Origin: an uncultured Acetatifactor sp.
Lineage (GTDB): Bacteria; Bacillota; Clostridia; Lachnospirales; Lachnospiraceae
Assembly (NCBI GenBank): GCA_910577665.1
Contig: CAJTOJ010000017.1
Span: 7,043 to 71,042 of the forward strand
Length of the DNA: 64,000 nt
Reading direction: 5' to 3'
Below the pieces are notes generated by a model, which saw nothing but the letters and a program-made list of their open reading frames with translations, was not told where the DNA came from and searched no databases. Below, piece after piece: positions 1 to 8,329 of the stretch (within the stretch, counting starts at the first letter, position 1; every line of letters begins with the position of its first letter). The position numbers and the translations under genes are program-made.

Positions 1-1
1 C

Positions 2-1039
2 ATTCCGCTGGATGGGGCAGATGTGATGAGCCTGTTCCAGAATACCGAGGCACTGGGGATTACGCCCGGAGACATCGGTGGTACACAACTTGGCGCTTTG
101 GGGATCCCGGAATTCGGTACGGATTTTGCCATGCAGATGGTGATTGATGCCAAGCCCAAGGCATTCTCTGACCTGGTGCGGATTTCCGGTCTTTCCCATG
201 GCACCAATGTGTGGCTGGGCAATGCCCAGGATCTGATTATGAGCGGTGTAGCCACCATTTCCACAGCCATCTGTACCCGTGACGATATCATGACCTATCT
301 GATCCAGATGGGTGTAGAGTCGGAGAAATCATTTAAGATCATGGAGGCTGTACGAAAGGGCATGGTGGCCAAGGGAAAATGTGCCCAGTGGCAGGAGTGG
401 AAGCAGGACATGCTGGAGCATAAGGTGCCCCAGTGGTATGTGGATTCCTGTCAGAAAATAGAGTACATGTTCCCCAAGGCCCATGCAGCAGCATATGTGA
501 TGATGGCATGGCGTATTGCTTACTGCAAGATACATTATCCCCTTGCCTATTACGGCGCCTTTTTCAGTATCCGGGCCAAGGCATTCTCCTATGAACTGAT
601 GTGCCAGGGCAAGGCACACCTGGAAACTGTGATGAAGGAATACAAGCGCAGGATGGATGCGGCGGCCAACAAGGAGGCGGGGGCGGTACCCTTGTCCAAC
701 AAGGAGGAACTGGCTTACGGTGATATGCGGGTGGTGCAGGAAATGTATGCAAGAGGTTTTTCCTTTGAACCGATTGATATCTTCCGTGCCCAGTCCCGTT
801 CCTTCCAGATTGTGGGAGATAAGCTGATGCCCTCTTTGAACAGCATAGACGGACTGGGGGAGAAAGCGGCAGATGCCATTGTGGAAGCTGCCAAATATGG
901 GCCATTCCTGTCCAAGGATGATTTTAGGGAGAGGACGCATGTGTCCAAAACAGTGGTGGATATGATGGACTCTTTAAAACTGCTGGGAGATCTGCCGGAA
1001 TCCAACCAGTTGAGTCTGTTTGATTTCTGCGGACAATGA
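2..1039 (+). CDS. polC: DNA polymerase III alpha subunit, PolC type (3' end, cut by window edge)
   Basis: This is the C-terminal part (about 345 residues) of the Gram-positive replicative polymerase PolC; the reading frame is open to the left edge of the window, so the real start lies outside. The stretch containing FPKAHAAAYVMMAWRIAYCK and the downstream LAYYGAFFS segment are typical of the C-terminal region of PolC, followed by a helix-hairpin-helix-like part (SLNSIDGLGEKAADAIVEA, near residues 275-295). It acts in the cytoplasm as the leading/lagging-strand polymerase of the replisome. The gene ends with TGA shortly before a strong hairpin, and a tRNA gene follows. Family assignment is clear; only the N-terminal exonuclease and catalytic portions are missing from view. 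Confidence 0.93.
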   Translation: MPLDGADVMSLFQNTEALGITPGDIGGTQLGALGIPEFGTDFAMQMVIDAKPKAFSDLVRISGLSHGTNVWLGNAQDLIMSGVATISTAICTRDDIMTYLIQMGVESEKSFKIMEAVRKGMVAKGKCAQWQEWKQDMLEHKVPQWYVDSCQKIEYMFPKAHAAAYVMMAWRIAYCKIHYPLAYYGAFFSIRAKAFSYELMCQGKAHLETVMKEYKRRMDAAANKEAGAVPLSNKEELAYGDMRVVQEMYARGFSFEPIDIFRAQSRSFQIVGDKLMPSLNSIDGLGEKAADAIVEAAKYGPFLSKDDFRERTHVSKTVVDMMDSLKLLGDLPESNQLSLFDFCGQ

Positions 1040-1082
1040 GCCAGGCGGATGCGCCGGCATGCATTTGGCGAATGCAGCGAGG

Positions 1083-1118
1083 GTCAGCACCCCCGCTACA
1101 GGCAGTGGGGGTGCTGAC
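1083..1118 (+). terminator. Strong GC-rich hairpin after polC
   Basis: Twelve perfect base pairs (GTCAGCACCCCC with GGGGGTGCTGAC) enclose a 12-nt loop 44 bases after the polC stop. There is no run of T after the stem on the plus strand, so it is either a hairpin-only terminator or an mRNA 3'-end stabiliser. Confidence 0.55.
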
Positions 1119-1167
1119 TTCCGATGACAGTGACAGTAAAAAAATTGCAAAAAAATAAAAAAAGTAC

Positions 1168-1196
1168 TTGCATTTTCTCTTCAGATGTATTATTAT
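1168..1196 (+). promoter_or_regulatory. Sigma-A-type promoter of the tRNA-Glu gene
   Basis: TTGCAT (1168-1173) and TATTAT (1191-1196) are separated by 17 bases, and the tRNA begins 33 bases after the -10 box. The -35 box sits inside GTACTTGC (1164-1171), whose inverted copy GCAAGTAC is at 1199-1206. A 22-base palindrome (1201-1222) fills the start-site region. Confidence 0.6.
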
Positions 1197-1200
1197 AAGC

Positions 1201-1222
1201 AAGTACCACAGATGTGGTACTT
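1201..1222. repeat. 22-base palindrome at the tRNA-Glu start-site region
   Basis: AAGTACCACA and TGTGGTACTT are exact inverted copies separated by only GA. The element lies between the -10 box and the tRNA 5' end, so it is either an operator or a hairpin in the 5' leader of the tRNA precursor. Which of the two cannot be decided from sequence. Confidence 0.5.
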
Positions 1223-1228
1223 GTAGAT

Positions 1229-1300
1229 GGCTGATTGGTCAAGCGGTCAAGACGCCGCCCTCTCACGGCGGAAACAGGGGTTCGATTCCCCTATCAGCTG
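1229..1300 (+). tRNA. tRNA-Glu (anticodon CTC)
   Basis: The cloverleaf can be drawn directly. The acceptor stem is GGCTGAT with ATCAGCT (first pair G-U). The D arm starts TGGTCAAGCGGTCAAGA. The anticodon stem is CCGCC/GGCGG with loop CTCTCAC, giving anticodon CTC for GAG codons. The T arm is CAGGG GTTCGATT CCCCT. No CCA is encoded; G1300 is the discriminator. A good promoter precedes it and a rho-independent terminator follows, so it looks like a single-gene transcription unit. Confidence 0.93.
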
Positions 1301-1305
1301 TTATC

Positions 1306-1349
1306 AAAAACCTTGAGGAATCCAATGGTATGGATCTCAAGGTTTTTTT
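1306..1349 (+). terminator. Rho-independent terminator of tRNA-Glu
   Basis: AAAAACCTTGAG (1306-1317) pairs with CTCAAGGTTTTT (1336-1347) around an 18-nt loop and runs into a T tract. It begins seven bases after the tRNA. Confidence 0.85.
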
Positions 1350-1433
1350 GCATGGAATACGATGAAGCCCTATAGAACCGGCTGTGCCATTTATCTCTGG
1401 TGTGCTTTGCAGGTACCCACATGGGAATCACAC

Positions 1434-1577
1434 ATTACTGTTTACTGGGGTATCGCTGCGAGTTGTTTTCACGCGCCTTTTGCGCGACAAACCCGAGACT
1501 GTGTGCGCCAAAAGGAGCGTTCCTTGCTCATTTTGTGTGCATTACGTTGCTGTTACGGCTGCGCCGTGAACAGCAAC
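1434..1577. repeat. Interspersed palindromic repeat, copy 1 of 4 (long form)
   Basis: The element is bounded by ATTACTGTTTAC (1434-1445) and GTGAACAGCAAC (1566-1577), which are near-perfect inverted copies. Internal hairpin-forming blocks (for example CACGCGCC/GGCGCGTG-like sequence around 1470-1486, and GTGTGCGCCAAAAGG) match the reverse complement of the copy at 63890-64000 over most of their length and the forward strand of the copy at 36471-36581. It fills the otherwise gene-free stretch 1350-1640 between the tRNA terminator and the topA promoter. The short reading frames across it are not convincing genes. Confidence 0.7.
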
Positions 1578-1641
1578 AATCGCACAGCCGGTTTTGCATG
1601 GTTGAACGAATGGGGCAGATTGTGAAAAATTTATAAAAACC

Positions 1642-1670
1642 TTGCATCCCTGCATTTTTTAGTGTATAGT
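1642..1670 (+). promoter_or_regulatory. Sigma-A-type promoter of topA
   Basis: TTGCAT (1642-1647), 17-base spacer, TATAGT (1665-1670). Predicted start near 1677 gives a topA leader of roughly 130 bases; that leader contains two near-identical 13-base blocks (TCTGACAG/GAAAAC type) but no structure I recognise. Confidence 0.6.
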
Positions 1671-1810
1671 GGTTCACGATTACATCTGGAAAGGGAAACA
1701 GGAACAAAACATTCATGGATTCATTTCTGACAGAAAACAGCTTTTCACATGCAGGATTCGTCTGACAGGAAAACCTTATTTTATAGAAGAAATGCAAAAG
1801 GGAGTAGAAA

Positions 1811-3904
1811 ATGGCAAAATATCTGGTTATCGTAGAATCACCTGCGAAGGTAAAGACCATCAAGAAATTTCTGGGGAGCAACTATGAAGTGGCGGCCAGT
1901 AACGGGCATGTGCGGGATCTGCCCAAGAGTTCCCTGGGCATTGATGTGGAACATGGGTATGAACCCAAATATATTACCATTCGGGGAAAGGGAGATCTGC
2001 TGGCAGCGTTGCGTAAGGAAGTGAAAAAGGCAGAGAAAATCTATCTGGCAACGGACCCGGACCGGGAGGGGGAAGCCATCTCCTGGCATCTTTATTTCGC
2101 ATTAAAGCTGGAGGACAAGAAAGTATACCGTATCACGTTCAATGAGATCACCAAGAACGCGGTGAAGGAGTCCCTGAAAAATGCCCGGGAGATCAATATG
2201 AACCTGGTGGATGCCCAGCAGGCCAGGCGTGTACTGGATCGCATGGTGGGATACCGGATATCCCCCCTTCTGTGGGAGAAGATCAAGAGGGGACTGAGTG
2301 CAGGACGGGTACAGTCGGTGGCGTTGCGTATTATCTGCGACAGAGAGGATGAGATCAATGCCTTTGTGCCGGAGGAGTACTGGTCCCTGGATGTGAATCT
2401 GCAGGTAAAGGGGGAGAAGAAACCCATTACCGCCAGGTATTACGGTACGCCAAAGGAGAAAGAGAACATAACAAGCCAGGCGCAGGTACAAAAGATCATG
2501 GATTCCTTGAAGGATGCAGCGTACAAAGTTGCAGAAGTGAAGAAAGGGGAGAGGCAGAAGAATCCTCCCCTGCCCTTTACCACCTCTACCCTGCAGCAGG
2601 AAGCCAGTAAGGCGCTGAATTTTTCCACCCAGAAGACCATGCGGCTGGCCCAGCAGCTTTATGAGGGCGTGGATATCAAGGGAGAAGGTACAGTAGGACT
2701 GATCACGTATCTGCGTACAGACTCCACCCGTGTCTCTGAGGAGGCAGAGACCGCAGCTGCGGCCTTTATCAATTCCCGCTATGGGAAAGAATACCTTGCC
2801 AGACAGACAGGGGAGAAGAAGGGGAGCCAGAAGATCCAGGATGCCCATGAGGCCATCCGTCCTACGAATCTGGAAAGGATCCCTATGGAGATCAAGGAAC
2901 AGCTGCCCAGGGATCTGTTCAGACTCTACCAGCTGATCTGGAAGAGATTTGTGGCCAGCCGCATGAGTCCGGCAAAATATGCCACCACCTCTGTGAAGAT
3001 CCAGGCAGCGGACAGGATGTTCGCCCTCTCCGCATCTGTCAGAAAATTTGACGGATATCTGAGCGTCTACTCTACTGAGGAAGACAAAGAGGAAGGGAAT
3101 GCCCTGTCCGGAGAACTGGGCAAGGAAAGTGTCCTCTCTTTCCTGGACTTTGACCCCAGGCAGCATTTTACACAGCCGCCAGCCCATTATACGGAAGCCA
3201 CCCTGGTAAGGGCCCTGGAGGAGCTGGGCATCGGCCGTCCCAGTACCTATGCACCTACTATCACTACCATCCTGGCCAGGCGTTATGTGGCAAAGGAGAA
3301 CAAGAACCTGTATGTCACGGAGCTTGGGGAGGTGGTGAACCATATGATGAAGGAGGCTTTCCCCAGCATCGTGGATGTGAATTTTACAGCCAACATGGAG
3401 GCCCTGTTAGACGGAGTGGAAGAGGGCAATGTGAAGTGGAAGACCATTGTGTCCAACTTCTATCCCGATCTGGATGAGGCTGTGAAGAAGGCAGAGCAGG
3501 ATCTGGCGGAAGTGACTATTGCGGACGAAGTCAGCGATGAGGTCTGTGAGCTATGCGGCAGACAGATGGTGATCAAATACGGTCCCCATGGCAGGTTCCT
3601 GGCATGCCCCGGATTTCCGGAATGCCGTAACACAAAGCCTTATTTTGAGAAAATAGGAGTTGCCTGCCCCAAGTGTGGCAAGGATATTGTGCTGAAGAAG
3701 ACGAAGAAAGGAAGAAAGTATTACGGCTGCATCGACAATCCCGAATGTGATTTTATGGTCTGGCAGAAACCTTCAGGGGAGAAGTGCCCAAGGTGTGGAT
3801 CAGCCCTGCTGGTCAAGGGAAATAAACTGGTATGCGCAAAGGAGCAATGCGGCTATTCCTGCCAGGCGGAATTGTCTCAGCAAATGTCTCAAAAATCGGA
3901 ATAA
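1811..3904 (+). CDS. topA: DNA topoisomerase I
   Basis: Type IA topoisomerase, which relaxes negative supercoils by a transient 5'-phosphotyrosine strand break. The N-terminal Toprim domain begins KYLVIVESPAK and carries the acidic motif DPDREGEAISWHL. The catalytic tyrosine is Tyr300 in GLITYLRTDST. The C-terminal 110 residues hold three Cys4 zinc-ribbon units starting CELCG, CPKCG and CPRCG. At 697 residues the length is normal for Firmicutes. The start ATG follows GGGAG at a suitable distance. Its position upstream of codY and a flagellar operon mirrors the Bacillus subtilis chromosome, though the genes that separate topA and codY there are absent. Confidence 0.97.
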   Translation: MAKYLVIVESPAKVKTIKKFLGSNYEVAASNGHVRDLPKSSLGIDVEHGYEPKYITIRGKGDLLAALRKEVKKAEKIYLATDPDREGEAISWHLYFALKLEDKKVYRITFNEITKNAVKESLKNAREINMNLVDAQQARRVLDRMVGYRISPLLWEKIKRGLSAGRVQSVALRIICDREDEINAFVPEEYWSLDVNLQVKGEKKPITARYYGTPKEKENITSQAQVQKIMDSLKDAAYKVAEVKKGERQKNPPLPFTTSTLQQEASKALNFSTQKTMRLAQQLYEGVDIKGEGTVGLITYLRTDSTRVSEEAETAAAAFINSRYGKEYLARQTGEKKGSQKIQDAHEAIRPTNLERIPMEIKEQLPRDLFRLYQLIWKRFVASRMSPAKYATTSVKIQAADRMFALSASVRKFDGYLSVYSTEEDKEEGNALSGELGKESVLSFLDFDPRQHFTQPPAHYTEATLVRALEELGIGRPSTYAPTITTILARRYVAKENKNLYVTELGEVVNHMMKEAFPSIVDVNFTANMEALLDGVEEGNVKWKTIVSNFYPDLDEAVKKAEQDLAEVTIADEVSDEVCELCGRQMVIKYGPHGRFLACPGFPECRNTKPYFEKIGVACPKCGKDIVLKKTKKGRKYYGCIDNPECDFMVWQKPSGEKCPRCGSALLVKGNKLVCAKEQCGYSCQAELSQQMSQKSE

Positions 3905-3931
3905 ATACGGGTAAAATAGCTGTTTATGCGG

Positions 3932-3960
3932 TTGTAATCTGATTTCGTTTGTGATATGAT
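3932..3960 (+). promoter_or_regulatory. Sigma-A-type promoter of codY
   Basis: TTGTAA (3932-3937), 17-base spacer, TATGAT (3955-3960). The predicted start near 3967 leaves a leader of about 115 bases before codY. Confidence 0.5.
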
Positions 3961-4081
3961 AAGGTTGCATGGAAAACAAAAGACCTTTAAATGCCCTACC
4001 CATGCAGACATGGAGAGGGAGGGTACTGACAGCAGAATCTATGATCTTACGTGGCGGGCGGTGGCAAACGGAGGAGCGGGC

Positions 4082-4867
4082 ATGAGTAGTGTACAGCTAT
4101 TGGATAAGACCAGGAAGATCGGTAAACTGTTGCATAATAACAATTCCAGCAAGGTGGTATTCAATGATATCTGCCAGGTGATGCGCGAGATACTCAGCTC
4201 CAATGTGCTTGTGATCAGCCGGAAGGGGAAGGTTCTGGGAGTGGGGAAGTCAGAAGGTGTGGCGTCCATCACGGAACTGATACACGAGAATGTGGGAGGG
4301 TTTATTGACACCATGCTCAACGAACGCCTTCTGGGAGTACTTTCTACCAAGGAGAATGTGAATCTGGAGACCCTGGGGTTTGAAAGTCCGGAGATTAAGA
4401 AGTTCCAGGCTATTATCACACCCATTGAGATTGCAGGGGAACGTCTGGGTACATTGTTTATCTACAGGTGTGATGTCCAGTATGAGATAGATGATATCAT
4501 CCTGTGTGAATATGGTTCTACGGTGGTGGGACTGGAGATGCTTCGTGCTGTGAACGAAGAAAATGCGGAGGAAAACCGTAAGATTGCTGTTGTGAAGTCT
4601 GCCATTAGTACCTTGTCTTTCTCGGAGATGGAGGCCATCACACACATATTCGATGAACTCAACGGCATGGAAGGGATCCTGGTGGCCAGTAAGATAGCAG
4701 ACAGGGTGGGAATCACCCGTTCGGTAATTGTCAATGCCCTGCGGAAGTTCGAGAGTGCAGGTGTCATTGAATCCCGGTCTTCAGGCATGAAGGGTACTTA
4801 CATTAAGGTGTTGAACGATGTGGTATTTGATGAGATTGAAGAATTGAAACGACAGAATAAAACATAA
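4082..4867 (+). CDS. codY: Global transcriptional regulator CodY
   Basis: GTP- and branched-chain-amino-acid-sensing repressor of Gram-positive bacteria. The protein (261 residues) opens SVQLLDKTRKIGKLL and continues as the GAF-type sensor domain (to about residue 155). The C-terminal winged-helix domain includes EGILVASKIADRVGITRS and NALRKFESAGVIESRS, the DNA-recognition region. I chose ATG 4082 because GGAGG stands just upstream and the protein then matches the usual CodY length; a longer in-frame start at 3956 would put the codY -10 box inside the gene. It lies directly upstream of the flagellar operon, as in Bacillus subtilis, where CodY is known to repress motility genes. I saw no CodY box near the flgB promoter. 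Confidence 0.95.
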   Translation: MSSVQLLDKTRKIGKLLHNNNSSKVVFNDICQVMREILSSNVLVISRKGKVLGVGKSEGVASITELIHENVGGFIDTMLNERLLGVLSTKENVNLETLGFESPEIKKFQAIITPIEIAGERLGTLFIYRCDVQYEIDDIILCEYGSTVVGLEMLRAVNEENAEENRKIAVVKSAISTLSFSEMEAITHIFDELNGMEGILVASKIADRVGITRSVIVNALRKFESAGVIESRSSGMKGTYIKVLNDVVFDEIEELKRQNKT

Positions 4868-5053
4868 TACGGAGTTGGCTTATAAAAGAAGAGAATGCAA
4901 ATGGCCTGGGGCCGTTCTGCATACATAAGAGAAAATGCCAGAAGGTACCAGAGAACTGACAGGAAGCACCAGTAAGCTGCCTACAGGAAGAATGTACCAA
5001 TGCCATAAAGTGGAATTGCCGGGCAAAAGGATTTGACGGCGAATGCTGATAGT

Positions 5054-5090
5054 AAAGGGATTTATTGAACAGGCAATAAATCCTTTTTTT
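5054..5090 (+). terminator. Rho-independent terminator between codY and the flagellar cluster
   Basis: GGATTTATTG (5058-5067) pairs perfectly with CAATAAATCC (5074-5083) around a 6-nt loop, followed by seven T. It isolates codY transcription from flgB. Confidence 0.85.
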
Positions 5091-5141
5091 AATGGTGGGA
5101 CACAGGGCAAGTATATTTCTTCTAAAAAGCTACAAAATGTA

Positions 5142-5169
5142 TTGTTTTTTTGGTGAAATTCATTATAAT
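5142..5169 (+). promoter_or_regulatory. Sigma-A-type promoter of the flagellar/chemotaxis operon
   Basis: TTGTTT (5142-5147), 16-base spacer, perfect TATAAT (5164-5169), with the start expected near 5176, 46 bases before flgB. It resembles a housekeeping promoter, not a sigma-D promoter, as in the Bacillus subtilis fla/che operon. No other strong promoter or terminator was seen in the next 34 kb apart from weak candidates before flbD and the sigma-factor gene. Confidence 0.65.
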
Positions 5170-5221
5170 GGAATAGTATGAGTGAAAAATCCACTCTGCT
5201 TGTGCATGAAAGGAGAATGAC

Positions 5222-5617
5222 ATGTTTCAGTCAAACGTATTTGATTATGTGAGGATACTGGATAAGGCGGCAGATGCGAGTTGGCAGCGGAATGCTGCGA
5301 TCTCCAATAACCTTGCAAATGTAGATACGCCTGGTTATAAGAGACAGGACGTTGCTTTTGAATCCGTTCTGAAGGAGGCCCTGGGGAAGAGCTATTATGA
5401 GAGTACCGACCAGAAGGTGGCCAATGCATTGGAAAACAGCAGTCTGAAGGCAAAGCCGTACATAGACTACGGTACCTTTTCCTACCGTCTGGATAAAAAT
5501 AATGTGGATGTGGACAACGAGAACGTGATGCTTGCAGAGAACCAGATCAAGTATCAGGGACTGCTGACCTGTATCAGCCATGAGTTCTCCTGTCTTCAGG
5601 CAGTCATGAGGTCATGA
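5222..5617 (+). CDS. flgB: Flagellar basal-body rod protein FlgB
   Basis: Proximal rod subunit, exported through the flagellar type III system. The N-terminal motif AISNNLANVDTPGYKRQ (residues 24-40) is the rod/hook family signature, and the C-terminal helix region begins near NVMLAENQIKYQ. At 131 residues the length is usual. AGGAGA precedes the ATG. It is the first gene of the long operon; 140 bases separate it from flgC, and I see no clear promoter or terminator in that gap. Confidence 0.94.
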   Translation: MFQSNVFDYVRILDKAADASWQRNAAISNNLANVDTPGYKRQDVAFESVLKEALGKSYYESTDQKVANALENSSLKAKPYIDYGTFSYRLDKNNVDVDNENVMLAENQIKYQGLLTCISHEFSCLQAVMRS

Positions 5618-5757
5618 TACTGCATTGGGAGTTACATGGTTACGATACAGGCTGCAAAGTTGAAATGGAATTTTCGCACAGGAAAGTCCTGGAACAGGAT
5701 TGCACTGTCAGGAATATAGTATGGTGTGTCCGCTAGATCGGATATGGGGGTATAATC

Positions 5758-6213
5758 ATGAGTATGTTTGCTGCTTTTAATGTGAATGCTTCTGGGCTGA
5801 CAGCCCAGAGATACCGTATGGATGTGATATCAGAGAATGTGGCGAATGCCAATAGTACCAGAACGGCGGACGGATCACCCTACCGCAGGAAGGTAGTGGT
5901 TTTTGAGGAAAAGGCCGGACAGACCACATTCAGCCATGTCTTAGGGCAGGCATCCCGCAGGTATGGTACCACGGGACATGGTGTCAAAGTAAGTGGTGTT
6001 TTCAAGGATTATGAGACAGAGATGAATATGGTGTATGATCCTTCCCATCCGGATGCAGATGAGAACGGGTATGTTACCGGTCCCAATGTGAATATTATCA
6101 CGGAGATGGTTGACATGATTGATGCCAGCCGTGCCTATGAGGCCAATTCTACAGCCTTCAATGCCAGCAAGGCCATGGTCCAGCGGGGACTGGAGCTGGC
6201 ACAGCAGGGTTAG
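5758..6213 (+). CDS. flgC: Flagellar basal-body rod protein FlgC
   Basis: Proximal rod subunit of 151 residues. The signature ISENVANANSTRTADGSPY lies at residues 23-41, and the C-terminal motif includes NIITEMVDMIDASRAYEAN, the usual FlgC ending. A GGGGG stretch serves as ribosome-binding site eight bases before ATG. It forms the rod with FlgB and FliE and docks to the MS ring. Confidence 0.95.
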   Translation: MSMFAAFNVNASGLTAQRYRMDVISENVANANSTRTADGSPYRRKVVVFEEKAGQTTFSHVLGQASRRYGTTGHGVKVSGVFKDYETEMNMVYDPSHPDADENGYVTGPNVNIITEMVDMIDASRAYEANSTAFNASKAMVQRGLELAQQG

Positions 6214-6314
6214 TCCGTCAGCACGCTGGATGGCAGATTTCATATAGAGAAAAAAATATCATATAACATATAGAGAAAGAAAACATAGTCTAAAAGATAA
6301 GGGGAATACATAGT

Positions 6315-6650
6315 ATGGATTTATCAGCAATCACAGGTTCATCCCGCGTGTCCGGGATCTCCAACCTGGATCCCGGCACAATGCTGGGAACAGTCACGGA
6401 AGAGAAGAAAAAAGCGGAGGGATCGTTGTTCGATACTTTTCTGAATACGGCCATAGACAATATCAAAGAGACCAATCATTATCTGTCTAAGGCAGAAGAC
6501 GAAAAAATCAAGTTTGCCCTGGGGGAGACGGATAATGCCCACGACCTGGGGATAGCGCTACAGAAGGCGACTTCTGCCCTGCAGTATACGGTAGCGGTTC
6601 GTGACAAATTAATGGAAGCCTATAGAGAATTGATGCAGTTGCAGATATGA
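6315..6650 (+). CDS. fliE: Flagellar hook-basal body complex protein FliE
   Basis: Small (111-residue) MS-ring/rod junction protein. The C-terminal half (LFDTFLNTAIDNIKETN; ALGETDNAHDLGIALQKA; ALQYTVAVRDKLMEAYRELM) follows the FliE pattern, ending with the conserved helix. It follows flgC and precedes fliF, the normal order. The N-terminal 35 residues are low in conservation. Confidence 0.93.
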   Translation: MDLSAITGSSRVSGISNLDPGTMLGTVTEEKKKAEGSLFDTFLNTAIDNIKETNHYLSKAEDEKIKFALGETDNAHDLGIALQKATSALQYTVAVRDKLMEAYRELMQLQI

Positions 6651-6702
6651 TTTTGGGCGGTTGGGAAAGGGAACGCTTACTAAGAAATAGGGGAGAAGTA
6701 CC

Positions 6703-8313
6703 ATGGCTGACAAGCTGAAAGGAATACCTGCAAAAGTTCTGGAGTGGTGGAATAAGTTCACTACTAAACAGAGGACAATCATCATTGCCATGACGGCAGT
6801 GGTGGTTTTTACCTTTATCATTGTGATCTATGCATTTACGAGACCGCAATATGTCCAACTGATCCGGTGTGAGAGTACTACCCAGTCTGCGAAGGTTATT
6901 GACATTCTGGATGGAGCCGGGATATATCACAGGGACTCCACAGACACCCTCACCATAGAGGTGGAGGAGAGCGATCAGGCCAGGGCCAATTATGCCCTGG
7001 CTTCTGCGGGGTTTGTGCCGGATGAACTGAAGATGACAGATTTCCTGCAGAGTGGCATGACTGTCACCTCTGCCGACAAGGAGAAGCAGTGGCAGGAGTA
7101 TAATACAGCGAAGCTGACACGGATGTTTAGTACCATAGGGGCAGTGGAGGATGTTGACATCATCCTGAATGTGCCGGACCAGGTGGGATCCCTGCTGGGA
7201 CTGGAACAGGAGAGCAGTGCTTATATCCAGCTGAAGCTGAAGGATACCTTCAGTGCAGCCCAGGCTGCTGGCATGGCCCGTGCTGCGGCAACCGCTTTGG
7301 GCAATGCAACCACAGCCAATATTACCATTGTGGACCAGAACAGCAATGTTCTGTTTTCGGGTGGCGATGATTATATGAACTCCGACTCCCCGACGAATTC
7401 CCAGGAACTGCGGGAACAGGCGGAGGCTATGGTGGCCAACCAGTTAAAGAGGGTACTGCTGGGCACAAACCAGTTTGATAATGTGGAAGTAGCCAGTCGC
7501 CTGTCTATTGATTTCGCGGAATATGAAAGGACTGTAAAGGAATATTCTGTGGCATCCGGCAGGGAAGAAGGATATCTGGCGGAACGGGATCAGTATAACT
7601 CGGAAAGCACCAATGGGGTCATGGGGGTTCCCGGCACTACTTCCAATGACGGGAATGATAATACCTCCTATGTGAATCCGGACAATGCCAATGGGGAATC
7701 TTCCAGTTCGGAGATGCATGAGAAGTTCCTGCCCAACGAAATGATAGAGCATCAGACCATTTTGTCGGGAGGCATCAATTACGAGGAATCCTCCATGGGT
7801 ATCACCATGGTATCCTACCGGGATTACCATGAGGAGTCCGTGAAACGCCAGGGCCTTCTGGAAGGCATAACCTGGGAAGAATTCAAGAGCAACAATGAAC
7901 AGGATGTGAAGCTGGAGGTAGATGAGGACTATTACAGGCTGGCTGCTAATGCCACAGGCATCAGCCAGGACAGGATTACGATCATTGCGTATGAGTCACC
8001 TCGTTTTTTTGACAAACCGGGACTGTCGGTCAGTGGTACAGACATTCTGAGCATTGTAATGATCCTACTGATCCTGGGTGTGCTGGCATTTGTGGTGCTA
8101 CGCAGTATGTGGACCAAGAAGGAAGCTGTGGAAGAACAGCAGGAGGAGCTGCCCGTGGAGAGTATGCTTCAGTCTACACCAGAAGCTGTTGTGGAGACCT
8201 TTGAGGTGGAGACCAAGTCAGAGCAGCGTCAGATGATAGAACAGTTTGTAGATGAGAATCCCGAAGCGGTGGCCAGCCTGCTGCGCAACTGGCTGAACGA
8301 AGAGTGGAGTTAG
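6703..8313 (+). CDS. fliF: Flagellar MS-ring protein FliF
   Basis: Forms the membrane MS ring on which rod, switch and export gate assemble. Two membrane segments bracket the extracytoplasmic domain: one near residues 25-47 (TIIIAMTAVVVFTFIIVIYA) and one near 448-467 (ILSIVMILLILGVLAFVVL). Ring-building YscJ-like sequence follows the first (QSAKVIDILDGAGI; ARANYALASAGFVPDE). The acidic C-terminal tail (EQFVDENPEAVASLLRNWL) is the FliG-binding end. Length is 536 residues, normal. A 16-base gap leads to fliG. Confidence 0.96.
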   Translation: MADKLKGIPAKVLEWWNKFTTKQRTIIIAMTAVVVFTFIIVIYAFTRPQYVQLIRCESTTQSAKVIDILDGAGIYHRDSTDTLTIEVEESDQARANYALASAGFVPDELKMTDFLQSGMTVTSADKEKQWQEYNTAKLTRMFSTIGAVEDVDIILNVPDQVGSLLGLEQESSAYIQLKLKDTFSAAQAAGMARAAATALGNATTANITIVDQNSNVLFSGGDDYMNSDSPTNSQELREQAEAMVANQLKRVLLGTNQFDNVEVASRLSIDFAEYERTVKEYSVASGREEGYLAERDQYNSESTNGVMGVPGTTSNDGNDNTSYVNPDNANGESSSSEMHEKFLPNEMIEHQTILSGGINYEESSMGITMVSYRDYHEESVKRQGLLEGITWEEFKSNNEQDVKLEVDEDYYRLAANATGISQDRITIIAYESPRFFDKPGLSVSGTDILSIVMILLILGVLAFVVLRSMWTKKEAVEEQQEELPVESMLQSTPEAVVETFEVETKSEQRQMIEQFVDENPEAVASLLRNWLNEEWS

Positions 8314-8329
8314 AGAAAGAGGTGTCCAT

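Larger units (their letters stand above)
4868..5221. other. Intergenic region codY-flgB
   Basis: No convincing gene lies in these 354 bases. They hold a rho-independent terminator (5054-5090) and the flgB promoter (5142-5169). The stretch 4868-5050 shows only small local palindromes (for example GGCCTGGGGCC near 4902) and nothing I can name. Confidence 0.6.

Noticed and set aside
1434..1577. Riboswitch or T-box upstream of topA
   Set aside because: The sequence recurs at three unrelated loci in both orientations and lies upstream of the topA promoter, so it is a repeat and not a leader RNA.
1362..1887. Several short frames (61-117 codons) between the tRNA and topA
   Set aside because: They run through the interspersed repeat and the topA promoter/leader, have no suitable start signals and odd composition.
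2102..3343. 413-codon open frame on the minus strand across topA
   Set aside because: It is wholly antisense to topA, has histidine/cysteine/leucine-rich composition typical of shadow frames, and no ribosome-binding site. The topA motifs on the plus strand are unambiguous.
5142..5169. Sigma-D-type promoter for the flagellar operon
   Set aside because: The boxes match the housekeeping consensus (TTGTTT, TATAAT); no TAAA/GCCGATAT pair of the sigma-D kind was seen there.
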